Source: Leptothoe kymatousa TAU-MAC 1615 (GTDB taxonomy: Bacteria > Cyanobacteriota > Cyanobacteriia > Phormidesmidales > Phormidesmidaceae). From it: 64,000 nt of DNA. The notes beneath the pieces are model-generated. The model was not told the origin of the DNA, did no database searches, and worked only from the letters and a program-made list of their open reading frames with translations. Position 1 is the first letter of the stretch; every line of letters begins with the position of its first letter. The stretch is taken from assembly GCF_018739865.1 (NCBI RefSeq), contig NZ_JADOER010000005.1, positions 109,431 through 173,430 on the forward strand, in the 5' to 3' direction. Below are positions 18,468-27,931 of this stretch, in pieces. The position numbers and the translations under genes are program-made.

Positions 18468-21395
18468 ATGAGTCGCGATGCCCTGATCGTCGGAATCAAT
18501 AGCTATCAATATTTGAGTCCTTTGAAAGCTCCAGCTAAAGATGCTGAAGCGATCTCACAACGTCTGGAGCAGGATGGGGACTTTAAGGTTTGGCGATTCC
18601 CAGAACAGATTGACCAAGCCAATAGAAATAAGCCAATAGTGTCATCGACACATCAGGTGCCTCAGTCTCAACTGAAGCAGGCTTTAAAGCAACTTTTCTT
18701 GCCAGACAGTAAACAGGCCCCAGAGACCGCACTATTCTACTTTTCGGGCCATGGCATTCCAGATGAAGAGGGCGAAGACGGTTACGACAAAGGATATTTG
18801 GCTACTAGTGACACGCACCCAAGTAATCCCAGCTCAGGCATATCTCTGGGATGGTTGCATTGGTTACTATCGAAGAGCAAAATCAAGCAGCAAGTCATCT
18901 GGCTTGACTGCTGCCATAGTGGTTTTCTGATCGTAAATGTTGGAGCGGCTAACCCAGGTAATAGTGAAAGCCGCGATAGATGTTTTATTGCGTCATCTCG
19001 TGACTTTGAAAGTTCATGGGAAGATCTGAATAGTCAGTACAGTGTGCTAACCAAAGCATTGCTAGAGGGTCTGGAACCATCCCGATTACCAGGACGTTGG
19101 ATTGATACTTTTGCTTTAGTGGACTACGTTAATCAAGCGCTTAAGGATGAATTGCAAACGCCAGTCTGTACCAATTCTGGTGAGGCAATTAAATTAACCC
19201 GGCCTTGGAAAATTGATGACCAGGCAATAAAGCCGCCACCAGCAGATACTGGTATCTGTCCTTATAAAGGTTTATCCTACTTTGACTGCAATGATGAGGA
19301 CTACAAGTACTTTTATGGTCGTGAAACTTTAAGCAAGACCCTAATTGATAAGGTTCTACACGATAATTTTCTTGTCCTTGTAGGGGCATCTGGTAGTGGC
19401 AAGTCATCTGTGCTGCGTGCGGGCCTATTACAACACATTAAAGATAAAGGTGATATTGAGATTCGGATTTTGGTGCCGGGAGAGCACCCCTTACAGAGTT
19501 TGGCAGATGCCTTTGTAGATAAGAATCTAGATCCAGTGAATCGAGCTGATCAACAGGCTAAGGCTGAACTTAGAATTTGCGAGGGGGCAACAGGTCTTCA
19601 GCGTTTAGTGCAAAATTCTGATGCTCGACGAGTAGTTTTGGCTGTTGATCAGTTTGAGGAGACATTCACACTTTGCCAAGACAAAGCTGAAAGGAAAGAT
19701 TTTTTTGATACTCTATTGGGTGCATTGGAGGCAGTTTCATCACGTTTATGTCTTATTTTCGCGATTCGCTCAGACCTCTTAGGACAATGCTTTGAAGAAG
19801 ATTATAAGCATTTAGCTGAGAAGGTAAAACAACATCTTGAGCTCATTATGCCAATGACTCAAGATGAACTCACTCAGTCTATCTTAAAGCCAGCAAAACA
19901 AGTAGATGTTGGTTTTGAGCCTGGGCTTCCTGAGTTGCTTTTACGAGATGTGCAACAGTCCTTATCTGAGTTGCCGCTGCTCCAATACACTTTAAAAGAA
20001 CTGTGGAACTGGCAAAAGTGTAGTCAGCTCAACATCTCTACCTACATGAAGATTGGGGGGGTTTCTGGCGCACTTAAGCGGCGTGCTGACAAAATTTATG
20101 ACGCATTTACACCAGAGCAACAGCGTATCGCAAAGTATATCTTTCTGAGTTTGATATATGTGGGAGAAGATTTTGAACCTACTCGTCGTCGCATTACTCA
20201 GTATAATTTAGTGTCTAATCAATACCCCAATACCCTGGTAGTTGAAGTGTTGACAGTGCTAGTGGATGAGAATCTTTTGGTAACAGATAATCAACAAGTA
20301 TTAGAAATAGGAAATTATTCAAACGCTACTGTAGACATAGTCCACGAGACGCTTATTCGGAATTGGCCTAAGTTACAAGAATGGTTAGATGAAAATAAGC
20401 ATTGTGTAATAGAAAAGCAAAAAATTGAATCTGCCACAAAAGATTGGTATGTGCACAAAAAAAACAAAGATTATTTGCTGCAAGGGCATCGATTACTATA
20501 CGCTAAAAAGTATCTCAAAGAATATAACAAGCAAGTTCCATTGACTACTTTAGAAGTAGAGTTTGTCAAAAAGAGCTTAAAATCGCGCAGCTCTAAATTC
20601 ATAGGTTTAGCAAGTGCTTTTGCATTTTTAACGGGGGGACTACTTTTAGTCTTATTACTCTTAGAGCCAAGCTTAAGGCAAAGTAAGATAAGACAAGCTT
20701 ATGAAACGTTAAAGGCAGAACAAGGGGGAAGTTTTGAGCGACAATCTTTTATTTATTTAACTAGTGGTTGTTCTCAGCTAAATCACTTTAAATGGGCTCC
20801 AAAATTTACTTCCAATTTCCTTAAATTAGTCTTTGGAAATTGTGAAAAACTACATGATGTTTCTCTGACAAATGCAAGTCTTTATAGACTGCATATTGTG
20901 AATGTAGACTTACAAGGTGCTCATCTGAATGCTGCAAATTTAAATTCAACAACACTTGAGAACTCTGATCTAGAATATTCGAAGAATATGGCTGAAATAA
21001 ATTTCTCAGAGTCAGATATGAGGTCTGTTAGTCTGATTCATTCAAATCTACGAGGGGCAGATTTTGGAAACTCAGATTTGCGTTCTGTACGCTTTCGCGA
21101 TGCAAATTTGAATAAGTCAATATTTTATTCAGCATTTTTAAAGAATGTCAGTTTTCGTGATGCCAACCTAGAAAATGCTACTTTCAGTAAAGCATTTCTT
21201 GAAAAAGTTGATTTACGAGACACTATTCTAAACTCAACTGATTTTCGGAACTCGACAATTCTAAATTCAGATCTACATGGCTCAATAGGTCTAAGTGACG
21301 AACAACTTTCCACTACCTATATCTGTAATTCAAAATTACCTACTAATATATCAATTGATCCGAACAGAGACTGCGAAAAGATTAATAGGGAATAA
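18468..21395 (+). CDS. Caspase-like (C14/metacaspase) + nSTAND-type NTPase + TM + pentapeptide-repeat protein
   Basis: Caspase His FYFSGHG and Cys WLDCCHSG; GICPYKGLSYFDCNDEDYKYFYGRE + GASGSGKSSVLRAGLL Walker A; VVLAVDQFEE Walker B; TM FIGLASAFAFLTGGLLLVLLLL; C-terminal A(D/N)LxxA-type repeats. Confidence 0.92.
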   Translation: MSRDALIVGINSYQYLSPLKAPAKDAEAISQRLEQDGDFKVWRFPEQIDQANRNKPIVSSTHQVPQSQLKQALKQLFLPDSKQAPETALFYFSGHGIPDEEGEDGYDKGYLATSDTHPSNPSSGISLGWLHWLLSKSKIKQQVIWLDCCHSGFLIVNVGAANPGNSESRDRCFIASSRDFESSWEDLNSQYSVLTKALLEGLEPSRLPGRWIDTFALVDYVNQALKDELQTPVCTNSGEAIKLTRPWKIDDQAIKPPPADTGICPYKGLSYFDCNDEDYKYFYGRETLSKTLIDKVLHDNFLVLVGASGSGKSSVLRAGLLQHIKDKGDIEIRILVPGEHPLQSLADAFVDKNLDPVNRADQQAKAELRICEGATGLQRLVQNSDARRVVLAVDQFEETFTLCQDKAERKDFFDTLLGALEAVSSRLCLIFAIRSDLLGQCFEEDYKHLAEKVKQHLELIMPMTQDELTQSILKPAKQVDVGFEPGLPELLLRDVQQSLSELPLLQYTLKELWNWQKCSQLNISTYMKIGGVSGALKRRADKIYDAFTPEQQRIAKYIFLSLIYVGEDFEPTRRRITQYNLVSNQYPNTLVVEVLTVLVDENLLVTDNQQVLEIGNYSNATVDIVHETLIRNWPKLQEWLDENKHCVIEKQKIESATKDWYVHKKNKDYLLQGHRLLYAKKYLKEYNKQVPLTTLEVEFVKKSLKSRSSKFIGLASAFAFLTGGLLLVLLLLEPSLRQSKIRQAYETLKAEQGGSFERQSFIYLTSGCSQLNHFKWAPKFTSNFLKLVFGNCEKLHDVSLTNASLYRLHIVNVDLQGAHLNAANLNSTTLENSDLEYSKNMAEINFSESDMRSVSLIHSNLRGADFGNSDLRSVRFRDANLNKSIFYSAFLKNVSFRDANLENATFSKAFLEKVDLRDTILNSTDFRNSTILNSDLHGSIGLSDEQLSTTYICNSKLPTNISIDPNRDCEKINRE

Positions 21396-21434
21396 CTGTT
21401 GTGACAAAATGAATTTATAACGGGGACATCTTCC

Positions 21435-22358
21435 ATGAAAATAAGCTTAATTACTACATTCTTTAGCACGTTAGTAACATCTCTGATTTTGAATGTAACG
21501 CTTGAAAAGCCAGCGTATTCTCAATTTAAACTATGCAATAAGACTTCTGAAACCATTTGGGCTGCAGTAGCTTATGACAAGGCAGCTTACAAACAACACT
21601 TTGAAAAACCTAGAAAACGCGATCGAGATAATACGAAAATTGGTGGTTCTTATACCCATGCTGCTGAGGGATGGTGGAAGATGTATCCAGGCGAGTGTGC
21701 GGTTCCTTTAGAAACATTAGAGCCATTACAGAATATTTGGTATTACGCCAACAGTGAGACTGGAAGAGAGTGGAAGGGATCCCCGAATGAAGCCTGGAAC
21801 AATTTACACCTGGATTATTCTTGGAAAGAAGAAGAGTTTGGTTGGGATGATGCTAGAAACTTTTCGATTCCGATAGAAGAGTATATTAAAAATATTTATA
21901 AAGAAAGAACTGGGATATCGACACCCTTAAGACTTAGGGACGTTGAAATAACTCGTCATTGGTTTAGTTCGCTTTACGGAGCGCCTTTTTCGGGTGAACC
22001 TAGTATAGACAATACAGAATGGTTGGGTCCATGGCCTTGGTGCGTTTCAGACAACGGCTTTGATTTCTCTCAGCGGGAGCCGTTACGGTTGAATTCTAAT
22101 AGTCGTAGGTTTTATGATTCGCGAGATAGAATTCATGTAAGTGTAAATAATTTAATTCTTGAAAAGTGGGGACATCTATCTAATAGGTTCAGATTAAGGC
22201 ACGAGTTGATAACCTGGTTGGCATGTGGAGGACAAGTCTCAGATTCTTTGGGAGGTTATTTGTCTGGCGATCACGAACTTGAAGATTTGTACTTTAGGAC
22301 TTTTAAACACAAAGATGTGTCTGGTACTGACTATAAAGGAATTAACCTGATTGACTGA
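21435..22358 (+). CDS. Secreted protein with N-terminal DUF1036-like domain and uncharacterised C-terminal region
   Basis: Signal peptide MKISLITTFFSTLVTSLILNVTLEKPAYSQ; FKLCNKTSETIWAAVAYDKAAY...GWWKMYPGECAVPL...NIWYYANSETGREWKG; 39 bp downstream of the caspase gene. Confidence 0.75.
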   Translation: MKISLITTFFSTLVTSLILNVTLEKPAYSQFKLCNKTSETIWAAVAYDKAAYKQHFEKPRKRDRDNTKIGGSYTHAAEGWWKMYPGECAVPLETLEPLQNIWYYANSETGREWKGSPNEAWNNLHLDYSWKEEEFGWDDARNFSIPIEEYIKNIYKERTGISTPLRLRDVEITRHWFSSLYGAPFSGEPSIDNTEWLGPWPWCVSDNGFDFSQREPLRLNSNSRRFYDSRDRIHVSVNNLILEKWGHLSNRFRLRHELITWLACGGQVSDSLGGYLSGDHELEDLYFRTFKHKDVSGTDYKGINLID

Positions 22359-22365
22359 CAAAAGT

Positions 22366-23061
22366 TCAGTCCGGCTCAAAGTACGTGGTGAAGACTTGAA
22401 ACTTCAATCGGGAAGAGCGTTTCTCATGTTGCCTTCGAGACGCCATAGCTGGATGAGGGTCTTTGTTGGAGAGGAAGAAAACGTGCATGATCAGCTGCCA
22501 TCCATCCAGCAGAGCAGTCCGAATCCAGTCGAGGCCAATGCGAAAATAGCTGTTGCCACGAAACCAGTGGGTATCAACCCATCGACGTTTGCCTTGCTCG
22601 ACGACAGCCACGCCTTGTGCGGTGACATAAAGTGTCGCTAGCGCCAGAATGAAGCACAGCCTGGAGAGGTCACAGACTGAGCGAATCTCAGAGTTCTGTA
22701 GGTTCCAGCCACTGGACTGCTCGTCCTTGAAAAGTTCTTCAATATCGAAGCGCAGACCGTATTCTCGAAACGTTTGTAGCGTGGTGGGCTCGTCGCTGAC
22801 AACGACCCAGAGATCACCATTGAGATTGTTACGCTCAAAGATGACATGAACCGGGCCATACCACTGCCGCTTATGGAGTTTGACGTTGTGGAAGCAGCGG
22901 ACTTCACCCCGAGCCAGGTGCACCGTATTGGGTCTCCACCCACACCCACACTCCCAACGCCCCTTCACTGGCTGCTCCATCGTCACCTCACGCTCAGGGC
23001 ATCGGCCAGTGAACAGCGGATGCCAGTCAAGTAGGGCTGCTGCTGATCTGGGGGTGGACAT
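22366..23061 (-). pseudogene. IS4-family-like transposase, C-terminal remnant
   Basis: YGLRFDIEELFKDEQSSGWNLQNSEIRSVCDLSRLCFILALATLYVTAQG typical of IS4-type DDE C-termini; N-terminal catalytic part missing. Confidence 0.75.
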
Positions 23062-23292
23062 AGAAGTACAGTGCAGATTTTTACATTAATTTGTATCCTG
23101 GCTTTCTTTTGAAATAGGGAATTAATCTAAAATGAACGTGGTTTAAAAAATATTCTACCTCTCAGATAATGCTTAGAAAGCTTTATTTGCAAGGTTTTCC
23201 AAGCATTCCTAGATTAAACGCCTAGAGTCTTTAACTATGACAAAACTCTCATTAACCCCTCATTAGCGCGCCAAAATGTGATTTGATAGATA

Positions 23293-23505
23293 TTGGAATC
23301 ATCTAACCACTCCACAGATGACTCCATGAAAAGCATTCTCCTAGCCGCAATACTCTGCACGACAGCCATCACGTTGGCTGCGATTTTCCTAGACTACGCC
23401 GGAGCAATTGACATGCGTTTCGGTGGTGAGGGGCTTCAGATCAAGATTGAGTCAGGTGATAAGCATTTGCCCCAGACAGGCGATGTTTCTGACGGCACTT
23501 TATAG
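23293..23505 (+). CDS. Hypothetical small TM protein
   Basis: ORF 70 aa, one TM: MKSILLAAILCTTAITLAAIFLDYAGAIDMRFGGEGLQIKIESGDKHLP. Confidence 0.4.
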   Translation: MESSNHSTDDSMKSILLAAILCTTAITLAAIFLDYAGAIDMRFGGEGLQIKIESGDKHLPQTGDVSDGTL

Positions 23506-23762
23506 ACATGTCTATAGTGTGAAACGGTTGACTGAAAAGCTTTAAAAACCCAATAGCTGTATGTCTGACTTTAAAGAACCAAAGGTAAAGATTAGCCCTA
23601 AACGACCATCGTCGTATTGACGCCTAAGGCATTGGGTGCGAGCTTATGAGAACTGAAACGTTATATTTTTCCACTAGCCCACCCTGAAATTAAAAGCTAA
23701 AATTTAAGTACATATGATCTATAAAATATGTGCCCATAGTTTATTCATTAAGCGGAGGGCTT

Positions 23763-24200
23763 ATGTTTTCTGTAATTGATATCGCTTGCTATTTTCTTTG
23801 TCTACCAGATGAAAATGCTGGTGATTTAATTTCTAACCTCAAGCTACAGAAGCTACTCTATTACGCCCAAGGTTTCCATCTTGCGCTCTATACCAGCAAG
23901 CTATTCCAAGAAGATATCAGGGCATGGGAGCATGGTCCTGTGGTGCCAGATGCTTATCATGAATTTAAAGAATTTGGTTCTAGTGCAATTCCAGCACCAG
24001 AAGTAATGGATTTCGGTATTTTTGACCCAGAGACAGAAGAGCTACTGGATGAAGTTTATGCAGTGTATGGTCAATTTTCGGCCTGGAAGCTGCGAAACAT
24101 GACCCATGAAGAGTCCCCATGGAAGGATACTTCTATTAATGAGGTCATCTCTCCCAAAAAAATGCGGGACTATTTTAAGACACAGCTTGCTTCTGAGTAA
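23763..24200 (+). CDS. Panacea (SocA-like/DUF4065) domain protein, candidate antitoxin
   Basis: LKLQKLLYYAQGFHLALYTSKLFQEDIRAWEHGPVVPDAYHEFKEFG is diagnostic of DUF4065/Panacea; start at internal ATG 23763. Confidence 0.88.
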   Translation: MFSVIDIACYFLCLPDENAGDLISNLKLQKLLYYAQGFHLALYTSKLFQEDIRAWEHGPVVPDAYHEFKEFGSSAIPAPEVMDFGIFDPETEELLDEVYAVYGQFSAWKLRNMTHEESPWKDTSINEVISPKKMRDYFKTQLASE

Positions 24201-24631
24201 TGGCTAGAAATAGACAAAGAAAACTTGCGGGAAAGCAAGGCTCAAGTAGCGCACGGTTGAAAACTCCTTCGCAAAAAAGAGACATCTCGCCAGAACAGCA
24301 ACCTCCAATTTTTTCTTTGGAATACCTGCAGAAGGACTATTGTGTAACAGTCTGTCAGGTACAAGATCAGGCTAAATTTGCTATTCGCCTTAGAAAGCTA
24401 AGTGAAATGACGTGGAAGGAAATTAAATCTGCTCCCCGTCATGGGCTAGGTCATGAAAAAATCAGTCGAAATTCCATTCAAGAGTCAATCCCCAGTCATA
24501 TTACTGATGATGTCACTTTTTTAGCATTCCGCTTTTCTGGAATGAAGCCTATGGTCGGATACCGAAGCGGCAGAATTTTCTATGTTATTTGGCTGGATAA
24601 AGATTTCACGCTTTATGATCACGGCAGTTAA
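24200..24631 (+). CDS. Candidate toxin partner of the Panacea protein (unnamed family)
   Basis: Start overlaps the upstream stop (taATGg); conserved-looking FAIRLRKLSEMTWKEI...GMKPMVGYRSGRIFYVIWLDKDFTLYDHGS. Confidence 0.6.
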   Translation: MARNRQRKLAGKQGSSSARLKTPSQKRDISPEQQPPIFSLEYLQKDYCVTVCQVQDQAKFAIRLRKLSEMTWKEIKSAPRHGLGHEKISRNSIQESIPSHITDDVTFLAFRFSGMKPMVGYRSGRIFYVIWLDKDFTLYDHGS

Positions 24632-25043
24632 AACCCAGCCAGCCCACACAGCTGCCAGGGCCTTTGCACAGCTAACGCGCCTCCGCCTTCTCAATCTTGA
24701 TAGTCGTCCCTGGCCTTAGCTGAATATCTACCAAGCCTCCTTGCCAAAGCACAGCAAGCCCAAGCAAAGTTACCCCCAAAACGAGGGTGGGGATTATGAT
24801 ATTGACTGAGTGTAATTTCATGGTTTCGACTCCATTGAATGCACGAACCGAGGCCGCCTGTACCAGAGGTGGCCTTTTGGTTTATTTGATTTCAGATGAC
24901 TCTAATGTTGTGGACTGTCTCAATCGCCCATTCCGACTATGCCCAGTCTCTGAAAAAATTGCTGTAACTTTGCATATATCCGTACAAAAATTAAAAGCTC
25001 TCCGATATCTCTGGGCACCCTAAACCCAGCCACAGGAGCGCCC

Positions 25044-25211
25044 ATGACCACCCCCGAAGGACTGACCGAGGCTGAGTATCAGGAAATCGTGGCTGACGCT
25101 GCTGCGAGTGCGGCGGACGCTAGCAGGGAAAGCCTGATTGGTATAGGTGGGTTGGCTCTAGTCCTGGTAGTGACTGTGGTGGCTCTGCGGGTAAAGCGGC
25201 AGGTGGGTTAG
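25044..25211 (+). CDS. Hypothetical small single-TM protein (55 aa)
   Basis: MTTPEGLTEAEYQEIVADAAASAADASRESLIGIGGLALVLVVTVVALRVKRQVG*; upstream aggagcgccc RBS-like. Confidence 0.4.
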   Translation: MTTPEGLTEAEYQEIVADAAASAADASRESLIGIGGLALVLVVTVVALRVKRQVG

Positions 25212-25410
25212 CCGATCTGGCCCTGGACGGTTGCTGAGCGGGTTAGGCGGAATTTGTATAGTCGGAAGTATCGGCGGTGACTGCTGTACCCCTGGAGCTG
25301 TTGAAGTGTTATCGAGCAAAATATCTAAGATGTAAATCTAGTTTTATTTCAGCTCATAGGTTAAATTTGCAACGATATTCAGCAATAAGCTTGATTCAAT
25401 TGTCAGCAAT

Positions 25411-25686
25411 ATGCCTAAACCTTTCGCTCAAATCATTGGCCATCCAATTTTCCGCTACCTATTGATTTCAGGGCTCTCACTTTTAGCCACTGGATGTATT
25501 AGAGGCCAAAGCGACAATCCGAATGAAATACTCGACGGGACACTCAGACTACTATTATTAGGCTCTTTTGGGTTTGCCTGTTTCTGTGCTCTAATAGCAA
25601 TCTTTAACAGTCAGTATGACGGAACTGCGATGATTTGTGCAGCAGCAGCTGCAGGGTTATGTATTATTTTCCTCTTAGTTGCTTAG
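25411..25686 (+). CDS. Hypothetical small membrane protein
   Basis: ORF 91 aa with hydrophobic segments and lipobox-like LLATGC. Confidence 0.45.
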   Translation: MPKPFAQIIGHPIFRYLLISGLSLLATGCIRGQSDNPNEILDGTLRLLLLGSFGFACFCALIAIFNSQYDGTAMICAAAAAGLCIIFLLVA

Positions 25687-25767
25687 TTAAAGGGTGTGTT
25701 TCTTTTGTAAAGACAAAATTTATTAACCCCCTAGGCCCGTTCTTGAGTAAAAGCCTCTGGCTGCCTT

Positions 25768-26160
25768 CTACTCACTAGCAGCCTGCATCAGAACCTGAGC
25801 AACCACTTCAAGCTTGACTTCAACCCCCATTTCCTTAAGTCGAACCAGGCTATCAACGACCTCTTTTAGCCTTTGGGTTCTCAGCTCATACATAGCCTGC
25901 TGGTGTTCAGCGATAGCCTTATCTCGCTCATCAATGAGCTTTTGCCGTTCCAGTTGTAGAGACCCTAGTTGAGCAAGCGCCTTAGCTTTAATCTCAGCTG
26001 CTTTAGCTGATTCCTGCTCACCTCTACCTTGAACATAATTGGTAGCTCCGGTAAGGCCGCAATCAAAAAGCTCTTCGATGGATTCCCTAAGCTTGTCTAG
26101 TAAGTCTGGAGGGCTGCCAGGTAGCTGGCGCATTCTAATGCGATAGCGCTCTTCGTTCAT
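25768..26160 (-). CDS. Hypothetical coiled-coil protein
   Basis: ORF 130 aa; start 2 bp from the stop of 26163..26534. Confidence 0.6.
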   Translation of the reverse strand: MNEERYRIRMRQLPGSPPDLLDKLRESIEELFDCGLTGATNYVQGRGEQESAKAAEIKAKALAQLGSLQLERQKLIDERDKAIAEHQQAMYELRTQRLKEVVDSLVRLKEMGVEVKLEVVAQVLMQAASE

Positions 26161-26162
26161 GG

Positions 26163-26534
26163 CTAAACCCCCGCTAGCTCACGAACAGCGACTAGGGTTT
26201 CCCAGTCGTCGATTTCGAGGCCGTTACCACCACAGGCTATGTGATAAGCATTTAGGGCTTTACATAGTGTTGCTAGTTCAGCTGAAACTTCTTCAGTTGA
26301 GACGTTTTCTGAAATCTCTGTGGTGAGCAATACTTCTTTCTGTTGCTCTTTTTCTCTTACAGAGTTGAGCCGGGCATACTTATCGAGTCTCGCAAATGCC
26401 TTTGACCAACTTGCATAAACCTCGTCAAATCGTCTTTCTAGAGAAGCTATTTTAAGATTTTTTAACCTTGAAATAGCTTCTTCTCGAAATGCCTCTTTTG
26501 AGACTTTATCTTCGTCAGAAGTCGGCTCAACCAT
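26163..26534 (-). CDS. Hypothetical protein
   Basis: ORF 123 aa; operonic with 25768..26160. Confidence 0.55.
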   Translation of the reverse strand: MVEPTSDEDKVSKEAFREEAISRLKNLKIASLERRFDEVYASWSKAFARLDKYARLNSVREKEQQKEVLLTTEISENVSTEEVSAELATLCKALNAYHIACGGNGLEIDDWETLVAVRELAGV

Positions 26535-26707
26535 AGATCAATATCGGTAACTTTCCCAAGTATGCCATACACTACTTTATGAGTATGTCCACAAAGTAAA
26601 GGCTATATTTAGAAAAAGCTTTGCCAGTTTAGCTTAAAAAATAAATGGTGGTTGTGCGGGTGGGGAAGCAGGTGGGAGGAGCAGAGTGATTTATATCATC
26701 AATTACC

Positions 26708-27136
26708 TCATGAACCTTGCTTTTCAATTTTTGCTTGAGCCTCCCTTTTAGGAGCAACCTTGATAGACTTATTTTTCATCTCAGACTGAAGGTAGTTTCG
26801 TAGTACTTGCTTTTGAAGAAATTTCGCTTCTTCTAAGCTAATGACTCGCTTTCGCAACGATTCATCAATGGAATCGTACTTTTTTTGCAGATGAAAATCG
26901 AGTTCTTTTTGTCTACTAAATGGCCGAAAGTTAGCAATAAAAACGCACAGGCAGACCCAACCAGCGGCAGAGAAAGAGGAAAAATCCAACCCTGTATGCT
27001 CCAATATTAAAGGCGAAAAAACTGGTACAACACTGGTAAGCGCAACCCCTAAAATAACTGCCTGTGAAGTTCGGCGTGGGCTACTAGCCATCAAACCTTC
27101 TATTATTTGAAGCGTTTTAGCTGTGAGCGTATCCAT
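26708..27136 (-). CDS. Hypothetical membrane protein
   Basis: ORF 142 aa; start overlaps the stop of 27136..27828 (translational coupling). Confidence 0.6.
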   Translation of the reverse strand: MDTLTAKTLQIIEGLMASSPRRTSQAVILGVALTSVVPVFSPLILEHTGLDFSSFSAAGWVCLCVFIANFRPFSRQKELDFHLQKKYDSIDESLRKRVISLEEAKFLQKQVLRNYLQSEMKNKSIKVAPKREAQAKIEKQGS

Positions 27137-27828
27137 TACGCAAGCTCCCCAGCTATGCCGCTATCAGTAACTGTTTGGCTTTCTGTTTCAGTTTTTACTT
27201 CTGGAAATACCTCCATATCATCGCCGCCTGAAGGAGGCCCTTGGGCGTCATCGAATGACTGGACAAACTCAATCAACTGCCTTCCTTCATTCAGGTTGTT
27301 ACCAAAATAACCAGCCTTTATTCTGTAGCGTATCAATGCATAGCGAGCGATCATTAATATTGGAAAAGCCAATATGAGTATTACGATATTGAGGCCCTCC
27401 GAAAGCCCAAACTCAGCAAATGTCGAAATGAATAAAAAGGAGGCTATTGCGATTACTGCGATTGCAATGTGTCCAGCAAGATTTCTCCCTTGCTCCTCTA
27501 GAAATAAATCTACAACTAATGCGTCATTATCATTACTTATCGGATCCGAGAAGTCTCGCTCGTTCAGTTCAGGCTGAGGCAATATCGCCTTGTCATAAAC
27601 CTTTTTAGTTCTCTGAAAAACTTGAGTGCGCAGCCACAAAAATGTGTGCTTTATTGGCGCTGAACCTCTTGTTCGCTTCAGAGACTGACTCAAATCCCGC
27701 TTGTAGTCACATAAAATGCATGCAACATGCTCTTTATCAGTAATGACCAGCCCTTGCTTGCCGCAAGATGGGCAAGCAGGCATACCGTAGGACAAAGAAG
27801 GCTTTTTCGATGTAGGCGATTGTTCCAT
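27136..27828 (-). CDS. Hypothetical membrane protein with N-terminal zinc ribbon
   Basis: MPACPSCGKQGLVITDKEHVACILCDYKRD (CxxC...CxxC) followed by two TM segments. Confidence 0.65.
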   Translation of the reverse strand: MEQSPTSKKPSLSYGMPACPSCGKQGLVITDKEHVACILCDYKRDLSQSLKRTRGSAPIKHTFLWLRTQVFQRTKKVYDKAILPQPELNERDFSDPISNDNDALVVDLFLEEQGRNLAGHIAIAVIAIASFLFISTFAEFGLSEGLNIVILILAFPILMIARYALIRYRIKAGYFGNNLNEGRQLIEFVQSFDDAQGPPSGGDDMEVFPEVKTETESQTVTDSGIAGELA

Positions 27829-27931
27829 GCCTAATTGATGGGTCTATTCACATTTTGAGTATATGGTAGCCATTTTATAGACATGTCTACAAGCTAAAGC
27901 CTAAGTATGCATGGTATTTTAAGCATCCAGC

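Noticed and set aside
22351-23089. Plus-strand ORFs 22351..22641, 22649..22849, 22846..23034, 22880..23089
   Set aside because: Opposite strand of the IS4-like transposase remnant
25044-25686. Filamentous-phage (inovirus) remnant
   Set aside because: A coat-like small TM protein alone is insufficient; no Zot/pI ATPase, replication or adsorption genes seen nearby
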